A stretch of 64,000 nucleotides of DNA from Camellia lanceoleosa (GCA_025200525.1 CM045762.1:120716979-120780978), one strand, 5' to 3'. Shown: positions 22,756 to 34,906, numbered from the stretch's first letter. Translations and numbers: made by a program. Notes: generated from the letters alone by a model not told the origin.

Positions 22756-23093
22756 CAAAGTGTTGGTAAATGGGTCAAGTTTCAGACCCGAGTTTAGGCG
22801 CCCATGGTGGCATGACCCATGAGAGACCTATGGGAATTTAAGTCTGAATTTAAATTCAAAGCTATCCTAATCGATAAGGATAGCTCACCATCCCATCTTA
22901 TCTAGGATAAGGATGGGTGGTTACCTATCTCTACTAAACTGTGAGAGTTAGAATGATAAGCAAAACGTAATATGTCGTGTGGGTGTTGCTCGCATTATAG
23001 TATCACTCCACTGCTAGGATTTCAACTGGTGATTCGGAGACGCGTGATTCACTCATTAGGTCCATTCTTTTTGGATTCAAGATATTCAAGTAT
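22756..23093. other. Non-coding DNA upstream of the Tat element
   Basis: Contains an imperfect inverted motif around 'gataaggatagctc' and 'ctaggataaggatgg' (22875-22920), similar to sequence near ends of some plant retrotransposons. No gene is seen. Confidence 0.4.
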
Positions 23094-23808
23094 TGTAAGG
23101 GTAATTTGTGTAGCCAAATTGGGTCGAGCTAGGTGGAAGTGGACTTAAGATTTGGGCCATGTTGGTAGACCGAGCTGTATTCTAAAGGTAGTTTAAGTTG
23201 GGGCCGAACAGCGGTCAAACCGGTCAAATGCCCACATTCTTGGACTAAGCTATTTCCTAGAGGCAGTCAAAAGTTTGACCAAGCTATGTGAGAAGACAAT
23301 CAAAGGCAACTGAAAGCAAAGCTTTAACCAAGCAAGGAGAAGAATTGCACAGTGTCAGCATGGTGGCACGCCGTGCAAGGTTTCACGGCTAGGTCAATGG
23401 TAGGCAGAGCAAAGTTAGTTCGATTGCTCGATTGGAAGCCATGCAAAGAGTTGTGTTATCTCACTTGGCTTGCAGTGAGGAGGCTGCTAAAGGATGAACA
23501 TTATCCTTTGGGAATGTGATTCCTAGGAGGACTCTACAAAAGAGAGTTAGAGTCCCACTAGGATTATGCCATGCGAAACCTACTAAAGCTAAAATCAAAC
23601 CCTAATCCCATGTATTGCAATCATGACTCCCGAATTCATAGAGCTTTTACCTCTTTGGTCTCTTTGCTGACTTAGGCATTGGAGGGGTTTTCGGTACACA
23701 CTTGTTGGCTAGCTCACATTTGTGATTTTAGGTATTACAACAACGTTTGAAGGGCGCAAGCTTGATCAACAGGATTATACAAGTGACAATTATTTTTGTG
23801 TTCGTACA
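23094..23808 (+). mobile_element. Tat element 5' LTR
   Basis: Length is 715 bp; starts TGTAAGGGTAATTTGTG and ends TTCGTACA. It contains several 'aagccatgcaaagag' and 'gcttttacctctt' blocks shared with 34923-35661. Confidence 0.85.
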
Positions 23809-23810
23809 AT

Positions 23811-23828
23811 TAGTGCCGTCTGTGGGAA
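23811..23828 (+). other. Tat element primer-binding site
   Basis: 'tagtgccgtctgtgggaa' two bases after the LTR is a one- or two-base variant of TGGCGCCGTCTGTGGGAA, seen after 5' LTRs of Tat elements. Confidence 0.75.
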
Positions 23829-23877
23829 ATTTTCCAAGAACAAACATTTTGATCAAGTTTTCCTTCAATAATCTTTA

Positions 23878-25560
23878 ATGGTGCACAATGAAGATTTGCC
23901 ACTATTCACCATTGATTGCCAAACTCCAGAAGCTAATAGGAGGCGTGATGATTTGCCTCCTACTTTGCTCATGGCGAATTTGGACCCTTAACGACGGAAC
24001 CCTCATAGGGGTAAGAGAGAAAAATGGGCCTTGAGATCTCTCCACTCCCCAGATTCTAGAAGATCATGTGAGGGAGCAAGATAAATTAATCAAGAGGATG
24101 ATGGTGGACATGGAAACTTTGAAACACTAAGTGAAAGACAAGGGCATTGTTACGGTGGAAATCTGTAAAAGATGAATATGATCGCATTGTTCTATAGATC
24201 TGGATGGATATGCCATGCCCACACATTCTACGAGTAGAAGCCTTAGAACAGGCGACTCCCAGTTGAGGACTCCCAAAACTCGTTACTCCAAGCTTAAGAG
24301 GATGAGGTCTAAAAGATCATACACAACGGGAAGCAGCTATCGACCCTCACACACTCATCAAACATCTTCTCAAGACATGAAATTGCCCAAATCAGAAGAC
24401 TTGCGAACTATCCTTGAGGAGAGGGCACGAAGGAGAGACAATTCCAACCCCAATAGGGTGTCTGCTTTGCGGAGATTGGCTCCTAGGACACATGGAAGTG
24501 TTGAAGTTGCAATGCCGATGCCGCATCTTGCTTATGAGCCAACAGACAAAGCGCTGGCAAGATTGCAGAGTTCACCATTCATACAAACGATAAAAAATGC
24601 GCCTCTGTCTGTAGGCTTTAACCAGCCTAAGTTTACGATCTATGACGGGAAGTCAAATCTTTATATGCATCTTAGCCACTTTTGACAGGTTATGGCTATT
24701 CACAAAAAGAATGATGCCTTGATGTGCATCTTGTTTCTGTCTAGCCTTGGGGGTTTAGGCTTGACTTGGATGGAAAGATTGCCAGAACGCGGCAGTGCCT
24801 CCTAGTCGTTACTTGCAGAGACATTTGTTACAAGATTCAAAACAAACACCAAAATGCCAGTAGAGGTCGATCAATTGTTTGTCATTGACATGGTGAGAAT
24901 GAGACGTTGAAGTCATACAATAACAGGTACTAGGAGACATTCAACCAAATCGACGAATGCCCCACTAATCTAGCCATTGCCCAATATAAGCATGAACTGG
25001 CAGTTAGGCATAGATTGAGGGATTCTATGATCATGACTCTGCCTCTTACCACGAAAGCTTTGATGAAAAAAGTGCACCAGCATATAAGGTAGAAGAGGAC
25101 GTCGCCCGCACCAAGGCAAAGACCAACACAACAGTGATGTCGAACAAAAAAGCTTTGGCCAAGGTTAACATGGTTGGTAAGAATGGAAAATTGAGCTACA
25201 ATAACCATAATGACCCTCTCTAAAATAATGAAAAGAGCAAGGCCAAGAAGTTGAAGTTTTGCATCGTCATCACAACAGTATTTAGGAAACCCATTTACCG
25301 CATCCTCAGTGAATTCGCGACGAACCCTTTGTTCGGTGGCCTGCCAAATTGGGAGAAACACAGAAGGGTTCTAATAAAAGGTACCTGTGCACCTTCCATT
25401 ATGAAGTTGGGCACCAAACTCAAGATTGCATGCCATTGAAGCAACATTTGGAAGAATTAGTGGCAGTACGCCACTTAGACCGATACATCGAAAGAAGAGC
25501 TCGAGCAACCCCTCAAAATAGGAACATGCCTGACGGAATGCCCTTGGTAGGCCCCTCTTA
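23878..25560 (+). pseudogene. Tat gag, broken
   Basis: ATG at 23878 opens a short frame stopped near 23990. The piece 24215-24685 has, near its end, 'SPFIQTIKNAPLSVGFNQPK' and 'FTIYDGKSNLYMHLSHF', matching the start of Tat-type capsid. The capsid continues in other frames through 24690-25080 ('SSLGGLGLTWMERLPERGS', 'FVTRFKTNTKMP'). Near 25380-25510, 'CTFHYEVGHQTQDCMPLK', followed by 'QHLEELV', is the atypical zinc-binding segment (pattern CxFH..GH..DC) of this gag family. At least four stops or frameshifts interrupt it. Confidence 0.8.
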
Positions 25561-25743
25561 AGGCGTGATTAATGTGATCCATGGGATCATTGAACTTGAG
25601 TGGGTTCGCAAGCTCAAAAGAATGATAAAGAAGGCGAAACAAATGAGAGAGGTACTTAGTGTTCAGTTGACTTTGAAAAAATGGAAGACAGAGGTAAGGA
25701 ATGTGATTTTTTTCTCTAACAGAGACCTAGCAAGGTTGTAGAA

Positions 25744-26075
25744 CCCCAATAATGACGCACTAGCTGTTACTCTGTGCGTCAAGAATTTTGGCATCAAGAG
25801 GATCTTGATTGATCAAGGGAGTTCATGCGAAATTATGCATTATGAAACCTTTAAGCAATTGACGTTGGATGACAAAGACTTAGCGCCAGCCACATCTCCT
25901 TTGGTGGGTTTCAACTCAGTGCTTGCGGTCAGGAAAATTATTTTTCCAGTCAAAGCAAGCTTGATGGTTAAACAAATAAAGTTCTGGGTTTTGAAAGTCC
26001 CATCAACGTACAACTTTATTCTAGGGAGAGCATGGTTGCAGGCTATGCGAGCTGTGACATCAACCTACCATTAGG
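25744..26075 (+). pseudogene. Tat aspartic protease
   Basis: The reading 'NDALAVTLCVKNFGIKRILI', then 'DQGSSCEIMHYETFKQL', is the protease N-terminal lobe; the active-site triad region is D-Q-G-S-S, where relatives usually have D-N-G-S-S. Further on come 'PLVGFNSV', 'VPSTYNFILGRAWLQAMRAV' and 'TSTYH', the characteristic family block. A TAG at 26073-26075 follows 'STYH'. Confidence 0.85.
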
Positions 26076-26269
26076 TAATGTGGTTCCCAAACAAAGCTAG
26101 GGTAATTGAAGAAGTCTTGGGAGACTAGATCATGTCAAAGCAATGCTTTGTGATAGTGAATGGAAGACACAGATCCGTGAAAATAATAGAGGAACTGGAG
26201 AACAAAGAGATGTTCGAAGACGTTGGTAAGGCAACCAAGCAAAAGGGCGTAAAGGGACTTGTAAAGGTA

Positions 26270-27272
26270 AGGGTTGATCAGAATGACCCAGAAAAATTCT
26301 TTTTTTCTAGGTTCATCTTTGTCGAACACTAAAAGAAAGGAAATCATGGACTTGTTGATCTCCAATATTGAGGCATTTTCCTGGATGCCATATGATATGC
26401 CTGGCATTGATCCTAGCTTCATCTGCCATCAACTTAAAGTTAATCCTACTGCCAAACTGGTCATAAAAAGAACTCGCAGATTAGCTCTATACCACACCAA
26501 AGTTATGATTGAAAAAGTACGAAACCTACTGGAGGTAAAAGCGATCAAGGAAGTCTATTATCATAAATGGATTTCAAATATAGTGGTTATGCCAAAGAAG
26601 AATGGCAAGTGATGTGTTTGTGTTGATTACGAGACAGTCAACAAAGCATGTCCAAAAGGCAACTTTCCTTTGCCAAGGATCAACTAGCTAGTGAACCTAA
26701 CAGCGGGACACAACTGACTTAGCTTTCTGGACACGCATCATGGATGCCACCAAATTGCCATATATGAACCAAACCAAGAGATCACTTCTTTCACAGCCCC
26801 AAGGGGGTTGTATTGCTATAAGGTCATGTCATTTGGCCTAAAAAATATAGGGGCAACATTCTAGAGGATGGTCACCAAGATGTTTGCCCCACTATTAGGC
26901 AGAACAATGAAAGCATACATCGAAGACATTGTGATCAAGAGTAAGAATGAGTTAAACCATCTCAACGACCTGGCAGAGATGTTTCAAATCCTGAAGACTC
27001 ACAAACTTCGTTTGAATGCGTCTAAGAGTGCCTTTGGTATAGGATCAGGCAAATTCTTGGGCTTCTTGGTGACCAACTGTGGAGTAGAAGCAGATCCTTC
27101 CCAGATCAAGGCCATTCAAGAACTAAAACAGCCAAACACTGTCAAGGAATTGCAACATTTGATGGGTATAGCAGCCACATTAAATAGGATTATAAGCCGA
27201 TCTTCAAATCGTTGCAGATCGTTCTTCCAGGCACTTAAGTCAAAATTTGAGTGGGATGAAGAGTATGATTGA
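26270..27272 (+). pseudogene. Tat reverse transcriptase
   Basis: The open piece 26274-26612 holds the RT N-terminus ('FSWMPYDMPGIDPSFICHQL', 'KWISNIVVMPKKNGK') and stops at TGA. In-frame stops interrupt the palm ('VDYETVNKACPKGNFPLPRI', 'TAPRGLYCYKVMSFGLKN'). From 26868 an open frame carries the catalytic motif YIED at 26916-26927, where YVDD is normal; a Glu replaces the first Asp. '[20 protein letters not shown]' and '[20 protein letters not shown]' follow. The stop at 27270-27272 precedes RNase H. Inactive. Confidence 0.88.
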
Positions 27273-27281
27273 GTTCTAGAT

Positions 27282-27752
27282 GGCTTGAAAGATTACTTGT
27301 CTTCAACTCCACTCTTGGTGACCCTAGTACCTGGGAAGGAATTATATTTGTACCTAGCAGTCTCTCAATATGCCATTAGAGTGGTATTGGTGCGTGCAGA
27401 AGTGATGCAACACCTACCCATCTTTTATGTAAGCAAGACAATGTTGGGCACTGAAACGAGATACGTGTCATTAGAGAAGCTTGCTTTAATGATGTCATCT
27501 AGGAAGTTACCGCATTACTTCCATGTGCATACAATCGTGGTTTTGACCACATGTCCTTTAAAGATTCTATTTGAAAGGGTGGACTTTTTAGGGAGGATAT
27601 TAAAATGGGTTGTGGAGTTGGGACGGTTCGACATCAAGTTCCAACTTAGAACGACCATAAAGGCCCAGGTGTTAATAGACTTTGTGGCAGCGTTTGCTCC
27701 AGGAAGTCATTCTGTTTTCCCGGTTGACCTGACCAAGGAAACTCAACAATGA
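27282..27752 (+). pseudogene. Tat first RNase H domain
   Basis: 'LDGLKDYLSSTPLLVTLVPG', 'LYLYLAVSQYAIRVVLVR', 'PIFYVSKTMLGTETRYVSLE', 'KLALMMSSRKLPHYFHVHTI' and 'RILKWVVELGRFDIKF' follow the order of the RNase H that comes directly after RT in Ty3/gypsy. In Tat elements this domain is usually degenerate: here the first catalytic Asp is absent ('LYLAVS'). The frame ends after 'LIDFVAAFAPGS', the linker before the second RNase H. Confidence 0.82.
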
Positions 27753-28097
27753 GGGGTAAGTGCTGTGAGAACAGCATGATCCTCAGTTACTTTGCAACAA
27801 GTTGAATTACCACCTCAAGGGAAGGAACTGCGAAATGTACCATTGAGCCGAACAGTGGTTGCATCGCCCATTGAATTCAATGATACATTGTAAGGGCTTG
27901 ATGAGGTAAACCATGCAACGATAGGCGCGATTTGTGATGACATTCCTGAAAGGGAAATGGTAGGGCAACCAAGCAAAGGAATTGACAAACAAATAGCAGC
28001 ACCGCGGTCAAACAACATAGCGAAAGAAATAATTGAAGAACCAGATTCCAAAACATCTTCAGATCCATATATCTGCTAGAAGTTATTCGTGGAAAAG

Positions 28098-28475
28098 ATG
28101 TGGAAGCTTTTTGTGGATAGAGCTTCTAACAAACATGGAGTTAGACTAGGAATTATTCTCATCTCGCCAGATGGCTTGACTATTGAATAGGCGATCAGAC
28201 TTGGTTTCCCAATGTCTAATAATGAAGCAGAGTACGAAGCACTCTTAGCCGATCTAAAATTTACCTTCCGAATGAAGGCTACCAAGCTAATGGTTTACAG
28301 CAACTCCTAATTGGTGGTTAACTAAATATCTGGCAAGTATGAAGCGAAAGACGATAGAATGGCCAAGTATCAAGAGCTAATTAGAACAAAGATAAAGAAA
28401 CTTGAAGTTATCAGGATATAACAAATTGGCTGAGCTGAAAATAGCAAGGCAAATGAGTTGACCGATTTTACATAA
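28098..28475 (+). pseudogene. Tat second RNase H (archaeal-type, aRNH)
   Basis: The frame starting at 28098 reads '[20 protein letters not shown]' (first Asp), a TAG, then '[20 protein letters not shown]' (catalytic Glu), 'LMVYSNS' (the Asp of the usual 'SDSQLVV' is Asn here) and, after more stops, 'ISGKYEAKDDRMAKYQEL' and 'SKANELTDF'. A second RNase H between the gypsy one and integrase is the hallmark of the Tat lineage. There are at least five in-frame stops. Confidence 0.85.
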
Positions 28476-28689
28476 ATATCAAACACTTCCATTCCAACCC
28501 TTTATTGATTGACTTTCTTCCAAGGCAAAGCATCAAAGAACCTAAAGTGGCGGAGGTACTATGCGCTGAGCTGGGACCATCTTGGATAGACCCCACCATC
28601 AACTTTTTGAAAGACATGGTTTTGCTAGACGACAAAAAGGAAGCAAATAAAATCTGAGCAAAGTCACAATGATTCTAACTTTCCCCATT

Positions 28690-29816
28690 TCTGGCATTGT
28701 ACAAAAAGTCCTTCACAGGGCTATATTTGAAGTGCGTCCACCCTAGCAAGGTTAAGGCCTTCCTTTTTGAAATTCATGAAGGAATATGTGCAAGTCATTA
28801 GAGAGGAAGATCATTGGCCTATCGAGCTATTTCCCAAGGGTATTGGTGGCCATGCATGCAGGCAAACGCATAGAAGTATGTCAGAAAATGTGAAAAGTGC
28901 TAGAAGTTTGCGCATCAAATCCACCAACCGTCCAAAGAACTTCTACCTTTGACAAGTCCTTGGCATTTCGCCATGTGGCATTTAGATATAGTGGGACCAC
29001 TCCCAATCACCCCAAGCAACAGGAAGTTCTTAATCGTAGCGACAAACTATTTTACTAAGTGCATTGAAGTAGAAGGACTGTCATCATAAAAGAGAAAGAC
29101 TTTAAGAAATTTTTGTAGCAAAATATAATTACTCAGTTTGGAATTCCTAAAGCTTTGATATCAGACAATGGCGCTCAATTTGATGGTTCGATCTTCAGGG
29201 GTTTCTGTGAAAAGCACAAGATAGAGTATTACAACTCCACACCAGCTTAGCCTCAGGCCAACGATCAAGCTAAAGCATCAAACAAGGTGATTATAGACTG
29301 CCTGAAGAAAAGGTTAGAAAAAAACAAAAGGAAAGTGGGTTGAAAAACTGCCCTACGTCTTGTGGGTCTACTGAACTATCCCGTGACAGTCGGTTGGGGA
29401 AACACCATTCACCTTAGCTTATGGCATGGAGGCCATCATTCCTTTAGAGATTGGCCTTCCCACTATCAGAAGTGAGAACTTTGACCCAGACTTGAACGGC
29501 GAAACAATAGCCTTGGAACTTCACCTCGGAAAGAAGAGAGAGAGATCTAATCCACAAAGTGTCATATCAATAAGAGTTATCTGGGAAGTATAACAAAACT
29601 GTGCATCCAAGACAATTTAAGATAGAAGATTGGGTTATATGCAAGGTCATAGGCAATACTGTGGTACTTGTCGATGGCAAGTTGGGACCCAATTGGGAAG
29701 GACCTTACAAAATTATAGGTTTGGTAGGAAATGGAGCTTACAACTTAGAAGATGTGGACGACCGAACTATGCCAAGACCGTGGAATATGGCAAATCTAAA
29801 ATTGTTTTATTTTTAG
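28690..29816 (+). pseudogene. Tat integrase and pol C-terminus
   Basis: The zinc domain is seen in 'KAFLFEIHEGICASH', then 'QGYWWPCMQANA' and 'KYVRKCEKC'. The core has 'WHLDIVGPLPITPSNRKFLI' near 28975-29035 (first Asp) and 'ISDNGAQFDGSIFRGFCEKH' near 29158-29217 (second Asp). The position of the catalytic Glu reads 'QAKASNKVI', with Lys replacing Glu. Several stops interrupt. The final open piece 29601-29816 reads 'LVDGKLGPNWEGPYKIIGLV', 'NGAYNLEDVDDRTMPRPWN' and 'MANLKLFYF', the typical end of Tat pol; the TAG at 29814-29816 is probably the natural stop. Confidence 0.87.
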
Positions 29817-29989
29817 CTTTTCAACACATGTAAGTTTTTGTCTTTCTTTTAGTTCTACATTAATGAAAGAAATAGACAGTTTTTCCTTTCAAACTTTGTT
29901 TTGTTGTAAGTTTACTATGTGATTGTAATAGACTTCGCTAAATAGGCTAACCGAGCAGCAGTAGAATAGCCCAGGGGTAACTATTTCGA

Positions 29990-31560
29990 TCTGAACTTTG
30001 GAAAATCTCTGATCGAGCTGGTTAGCTTGGCAAAGTAAGTTGGCAGGATTGTCCAACTTCAGAAAATCTTTTCCCGTCTGGTTAGCTCAACAAACAAAGT
30101 TGGCAAGATTGTCCAACTTTAAAAAATTTTTGCCCAGCTCATTAGCTCAACAAAGTAAGTTGGCAGGATTGTCCAACTTTGGAAAATCTTTGTCTAGCAG
30201 GTTAGCTCGATAAAGTAAGTTGGCAGGTTGGTCCAACTTTGGAAAATCTTTGCCCGACTGGTTAGCTCGGCAAAGTAAGTTGGCAGGTTCATCCAACTTT
30301 AGAAAATCTTTGTCTGACTAGTTAGCTCAGCAAAGTAAATTGGCAGGTTTAACTAACTTTGGAAAATCTTTGACTGAGCTGGTTAGCTCGATAAAGTATG
30401 TTAGCATGATTTTCTAATTTTCAAAAATCTTTGACTGAGTTGGTTAGTTTGGCAAAGTAGGTTGGTAGGATCATCTAACTTTGGAAAATATTTGCTCGGC
30501 TAGTTAGCTCGGCAAAGTAAGTTGGCAGGTTAGTCCAACTTTGAAAAATCTTTGCCTGGCTGGTTAGCTCAGCAAAGTAAGTTAGCAGGTTCATCCAACT
30601 TTAGAAAATCTTTGCCCAACTGGCTAGTTTGGCAAAGTAAGTTTAGGATTGTCCAACTTTGGAAAATCTTTGACCAAGCTAGTTAGCTCAGAAAATAGGT
30701 TGGCAGAATCGTCCAACTTTGGAAAATCTTTGCCTGGCTAGTTAGCTTGGTAAAGTAAGTTGGCAAGTTTGTTCAACTTTGAAAAATCTTTGACTGAGCT
30801 AGTTAGCTCAGCAAAGTAAGTTAGTAGGATTGTCTAACTTTGAAAAATCTTTGACTGAGCTAGTTAGCTCGGCAAAGTAGGTTCACAGGATTGTCTAACT
30901 TTGAAAAATCTTTGCCCGGCTGGTTAGCTCGACAAAGTAAGTTGGTAGGTTTGTCCAACTTTGGAATATCTTTGACCGAGTTAGTTAACTTGGCAAAGTA
31001 AGTAGGCAAGTTGGTTTAACTTTGGAAAATCTTTGCCCAGTTGGTTAGCTTAGCAAAGTAAGGTAGTAGGTTTATCCAACTTCAGAAAATCTTTGCCTGA
31101 CTGGTTAGCCCGAAAAAGTAAGCTAGCAAGATTGTCCAACTTTGGAAATTCTTTGACCAAGCTATTTAGCTCGGCAAAGTAGGTTGGCAGGATCATCCAA
31201 CTTTGGAAAATCTTTGCCTGGCTAGTTAGCTCGGCAAAGTAAGTTGGCAGGTTTGTCCAATTTTGAAAAATCTTTAACCGAGTAAGTTAGCTCGGCAAAG
31301 TAGGTTGGGAGGTTTGTCCAACTTTCGAAAATCTTTGGCCAAGTTGTTTAGCTCGGCAAAGTAGGTTGGCAAGATTGACCAACTTTAGAAAATCTTTGCC
31401 TAGCTAGTTAGCTCGACAAGGTAAGTTGGCAGGTTTGTTTAACTTTCGAAAATCTTTGACCATGCTCTTTAGCTCAGCAAAGTAGGTTGGGAGGTTTGTC
31501 CAACTTTGAAAAATCTTTAACCGAGTTGGTCAGCTCGGCAAAGTAGCTGGTTAGCTGGTT
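29990..31560 (+). repeat. Tandem array, about 26 units of 60 bp
   Basis: Units of 59-61 bp read roughly 'ctggttagctcggcaaag', 'taagttggcaggtttgtc', 'caactttggaaaatctttgc'. They are diverged from each other by a few bases each. The array begins soon after the end of pol and ends at 'agctggttagctggttag'. Related single motifs ('gttagctcgg', 'ttagcttggttag') occur further downstream at 33255 and 33965-34060, so the unit may have grown from local sequence. Tandem arrays between pol and the 3' LTR are known in Tat elements. Confidence 0.95.
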
Positions 31561-32089
31561 AGTAAAAAAGGACCAAGCAGCATTTTGCTCAACCAGACTT
31601 GCATTCAAGTTTAAAAGAAATATAACAACAAACAAGGCTTGCAAAAAGTTGTACTATTTTCATTCAAAATCAGAGTTGATTACAAAAGCTAAGGGCAAGT
31701 AGCCCGGCTACAACATCTAAGAAAGTGAAAAGAAAAAAAAGAAAAGCAAGTCATTGCATGGTTACATGCTAGAATTCTATTGTTCAACTAAGGCATCAAG
31801 TTCTCCTTGTGTCAGCGCGGCACCAACATTGTAGCCAATAGTCAGATCAATGGTTTCTTCGTCAGTGGCGATGCGCAGCTGAGCCTAGCTAGCATCCTCC
31901 TACTAAACTGGGATATCCGCCTGCTATACTGGATCATTGACTTGCCGAGCTGGGGTGACATTATCCTTCTCTATCGGGCTCTTCTTTTCATCCACTTCAA
32001 GCAATTTTTTCTACATGACGTTGGCATAAGACACCATGTAGTCGGGGATAAAGTGTGGCTGCAGATTATTGAAGAACTAAGAATCTAGA
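31561..32089. other. Tat 3' region between array and antisense ORF
   Basis: A small plus-strand ORF at 31807-32088 has no recognisable domain and lies over what is probably the end of the antisense reading; I see no gene here. Confidence 0.5.
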
Positions 32090-33790
32090 GCTTACCTAAG
32101 CTTCTTGACCAAAGAAGAGGCCTTCATGGCTTCGCATTGGCACTCATATGCCTTTTTGCCCTCTACATAACCACAGTCCCCATCATCTACCATCTTTTTT
32201 TCAAACACTTTCACGTTAGTCTCATAACCGTCATTGAGTTTCATTAACTCACACAAATACTTGTTTCTCTTATCAGCTAGGGCTTTCTATTTTTTCGTCT
32301 CAACTATGTGAACTTACTTGGCCAACCGATCTCGGTTAGTGGTCAAGTCCGTAGATTCACCTTCAAGTCTTTCAATTTAGCCTCCTTGGCATCGTTGTCC
32401 ATTATTGTGGCCCTCAAGCTCTTCCTTAGGTCCAGCACGTGCTAATGCACAACTTGACTTTTCGACATGGCCTATAAAACATGATAGATATTAGAAAACC
32501 TAGTATACAATTGAATACGAAAGGAAACGGGGACAAAGCACTTACTTGGACCATGGACTTAGTGGCCGATCTGATGACTTCAAGTGATCAGTTGCCCGTG
32601 CCTCTCCATATCAACAAGAAACCATATCTCTTTGGCCAAATTGAAGGCTAGTTGGTTGTCCTTATCAACATAGACTGAGTCAGCTGTAGTCATAACTCAA
32701 CCCTTGTAGGTCAGTGTTAATGCCTATGCTGGGAGGGGCAGGAGGGTTAGCTTGGTCGATCTCATCTTTTTCAAGCTGCACATCTAGGTTAAATTGCTCA
32801 GTTCCTTGTAGCTCAGTCTCTTCTTCAGCCACCAAATGTTTCTTGGTGGACGTGGTTTGGGCCATTTTGCTAGGCAGACCTGGCCGTTGGAAGGGCAATG
32901 ATAGCCACCCACCTTTACTCTATTGGTTGTAGTTTGACCTGTGTGTCTGTAGGCACGGAAGACCTTTGTCCGATAATATAGGCCTTCAGTGCTCTCCTCT
33001 TGGCCATGTCTTCTTTTTTGGTCAGGGGAATGAGGTTGATTTGAGGCAAAGAAAGATCGGGTTCTAGTGAAGATTCTAAGAGGAAGTCTGTAACCTTGCT
33101 TTTCCGCTTGCCACTGTACCGATTGGTTAGTTTGAAGTTAAGCAGATCAGTCCAATCTCTGTCTTTGTATCTCAGCACAGCGCAGAGAGCATCTTGATTC
33201 GCATAGGCATAAGTTTTCTTCAGCACATTCAAATTTGTCAAGAAAGAAGCAAGTGTTAGCTCGGTGCAAAATGGACAAGTTCTTTACAAGAATAAAGAAC
33301 ATAGTGCTAGCAAGAATAAAGAACACTATGTTACTCATATCGGTTGATCTCTTTTTATGGTTTATGTTCCAACCTGGTACAGGGGCCTCAATATCTTCAT
33401 AGTTGCCAGAGACCCACAAGAAGTCGTTATCATGCAAGTCTTTGTGTTGGGCAAAGTCTTGTCTGCCTAAGGAATTTGCCTATAAGGTGCTAAACTGGGA
33501 AGCGCAGCCCTCCTTCAACAATAGATATTATGGTGAAGGGGTAGAATCATGTCCAATCCCAGGGTAAAATTCCCTCTTTGGCTAGTTCAAGGTATATATC
33601 ATCCAGGATATTGTAGCCCTTGTAGAATTTGGTGATGGCGCTAGGGAGCTCACCATGAAGTGGTACTTGCCCATGGAATCTGGTCTTAAGGTAATAAGTT
33701 AACAGGGTTTGTTTGGCTTCTTAGTACGGCCACAACTTGGAATGTGTTTACTCAACCGAAGGGTGTCGCCAAGGGGTGAAATGGAAGGTG
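32090..33790 (-). pseudogene. Antisense ORF region of the Tat element, broken
   Basis: On the minus strand a protein-like reading runs through several frames. From 33540 it has 'EGGLRFPV', and from 33437 'HDNDFLWVSGNYEDIEAPVP', which resemble the 'GLRFPLHPF' and 'FFFVSG.WEF' blocks of plant proteins annotated as putative transposon proteins. Open pieces 33241-32915 and 32898-32680 continue with charged sequence ('LTKKEDMAKRRALKAYI', 'LVAEEETELQGTEQFNLDVQ'). The stretch 32470-32100 reads as a Lys/Glu-rich coiled-coil-like C-terminus in broken frames. Antisense ORFs between pol and the 3' LTR are known for some Tat elements; function is unknown. Identity is an inference from short blocks. Confidence 0.55.
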
Positions 33791-34906
33791 TGCTTGATCA
33801 GTCCTAATGGAGTCTACACGGTCGAAAATAGTGTGTTAAGCTCAAGTGTTAACTGAGCTAAAACAATAGTGTAATTTGACCCAATATAGAGTGAAGTTCA
33901 AAGTGGATTACTCAGTCAAAAAACTTGAGGCATTGAGCCGAGGTAGGTCAGTCACATGAATGAGAAAGGTTTTAGCTGGGTTAGACAAACGAGCTAGGTT
34001 TTAGCTTGGTTAGGCAAAACGAGCCAAGTTTAGTTCGGCCAACATTTTAGCTCAGTCATGTGCTGAGACTAAGTTAAAGCTCAGTTTGGAGCTATAGTGC
34101 AACTGTGCTATTGCATGTTTTAGCTTGGTGGGTTTCCCCAAAGGTGCTACAAACATGGAGTTTTCTCAGTTCCCATGTGATTTTAGATCAAAAATATGAA
34201 CTTTGATCATTTTGCCCAGGTTCACTAGTGTTCATCCCAGGAAACAAGTTACCAATGAAACTAAAGAACTTTAAGGGTTGTCTGAAGACCTAACTCAGTT
34301 TCAAGCTTAATTTTATCCAGATTTAAGTGATTATTGGTTTCATGATGTTGTTTATGGGCATGATTAGCAAGATGACAGAGTCAAAACACTAAGAACTTGA
34401 ATAATAATACGAATGTTAATGAAAAGATAGTAAAAAGTTCAAAAAAGTTACGAATTCAGGCGTAAAATCATATTCCAATCAGTAAAAATGTTCCTTAGAA
34501 GATTGCGAGTCGACTGTTGTAGGGAAAATGCTCCGATCTGGGGCTGAACTGCTAGAATTCGAAGAGTTAAAACTCTAGTTTTAGGGTTTGCAGCCAAGAG
34601 AAAGGTGAACAGTGGAGAGACATAGTATGTATGTATCAACTATATATACACAAAAGACAAAAAGATAGGATGATTTGAAATTTGGGGAGATATGTGTGAC
34701 GGTTGTAGCAGTGCATTGGATCAATTGGTGTAAGCCACGTGTCCTAGGAAAGACATCATGTCAGGATGGTTGGAGAACGTGTTGTACAAATGAAAAGACC
34801 GCTCTAAGCTAGACAAGTTTCTTTAACCAAGCAGTCTTGATTGGCTCAATGGAATAAAGTACTTTAGCTTGGTTGAATAGAGTAATCCCAATCATGCATA
34901 GCATAT
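33791..34906. other. Tat 3' untranslated region
   Basis: Contains repeated 'ttagctgggttagacaaacg'-type motifs (33965-34060), reminiscent of the 60-bp array unit. No gene is seen. Confidence 0.6.

Noticed and set aside
29990..31560. Regular array of ~60-bp units resembling a CRISPR-like repeat-spacer layout
   Set aside because: The whole 60-bp unit is repeated with no unique spacers, and it lies inside a plant retrotransposon.
31807..32088. 93-codon plus-strand ORF after the Tat array
   Set aside because: No domain, and it overlaps the more protein-like antisense reading.
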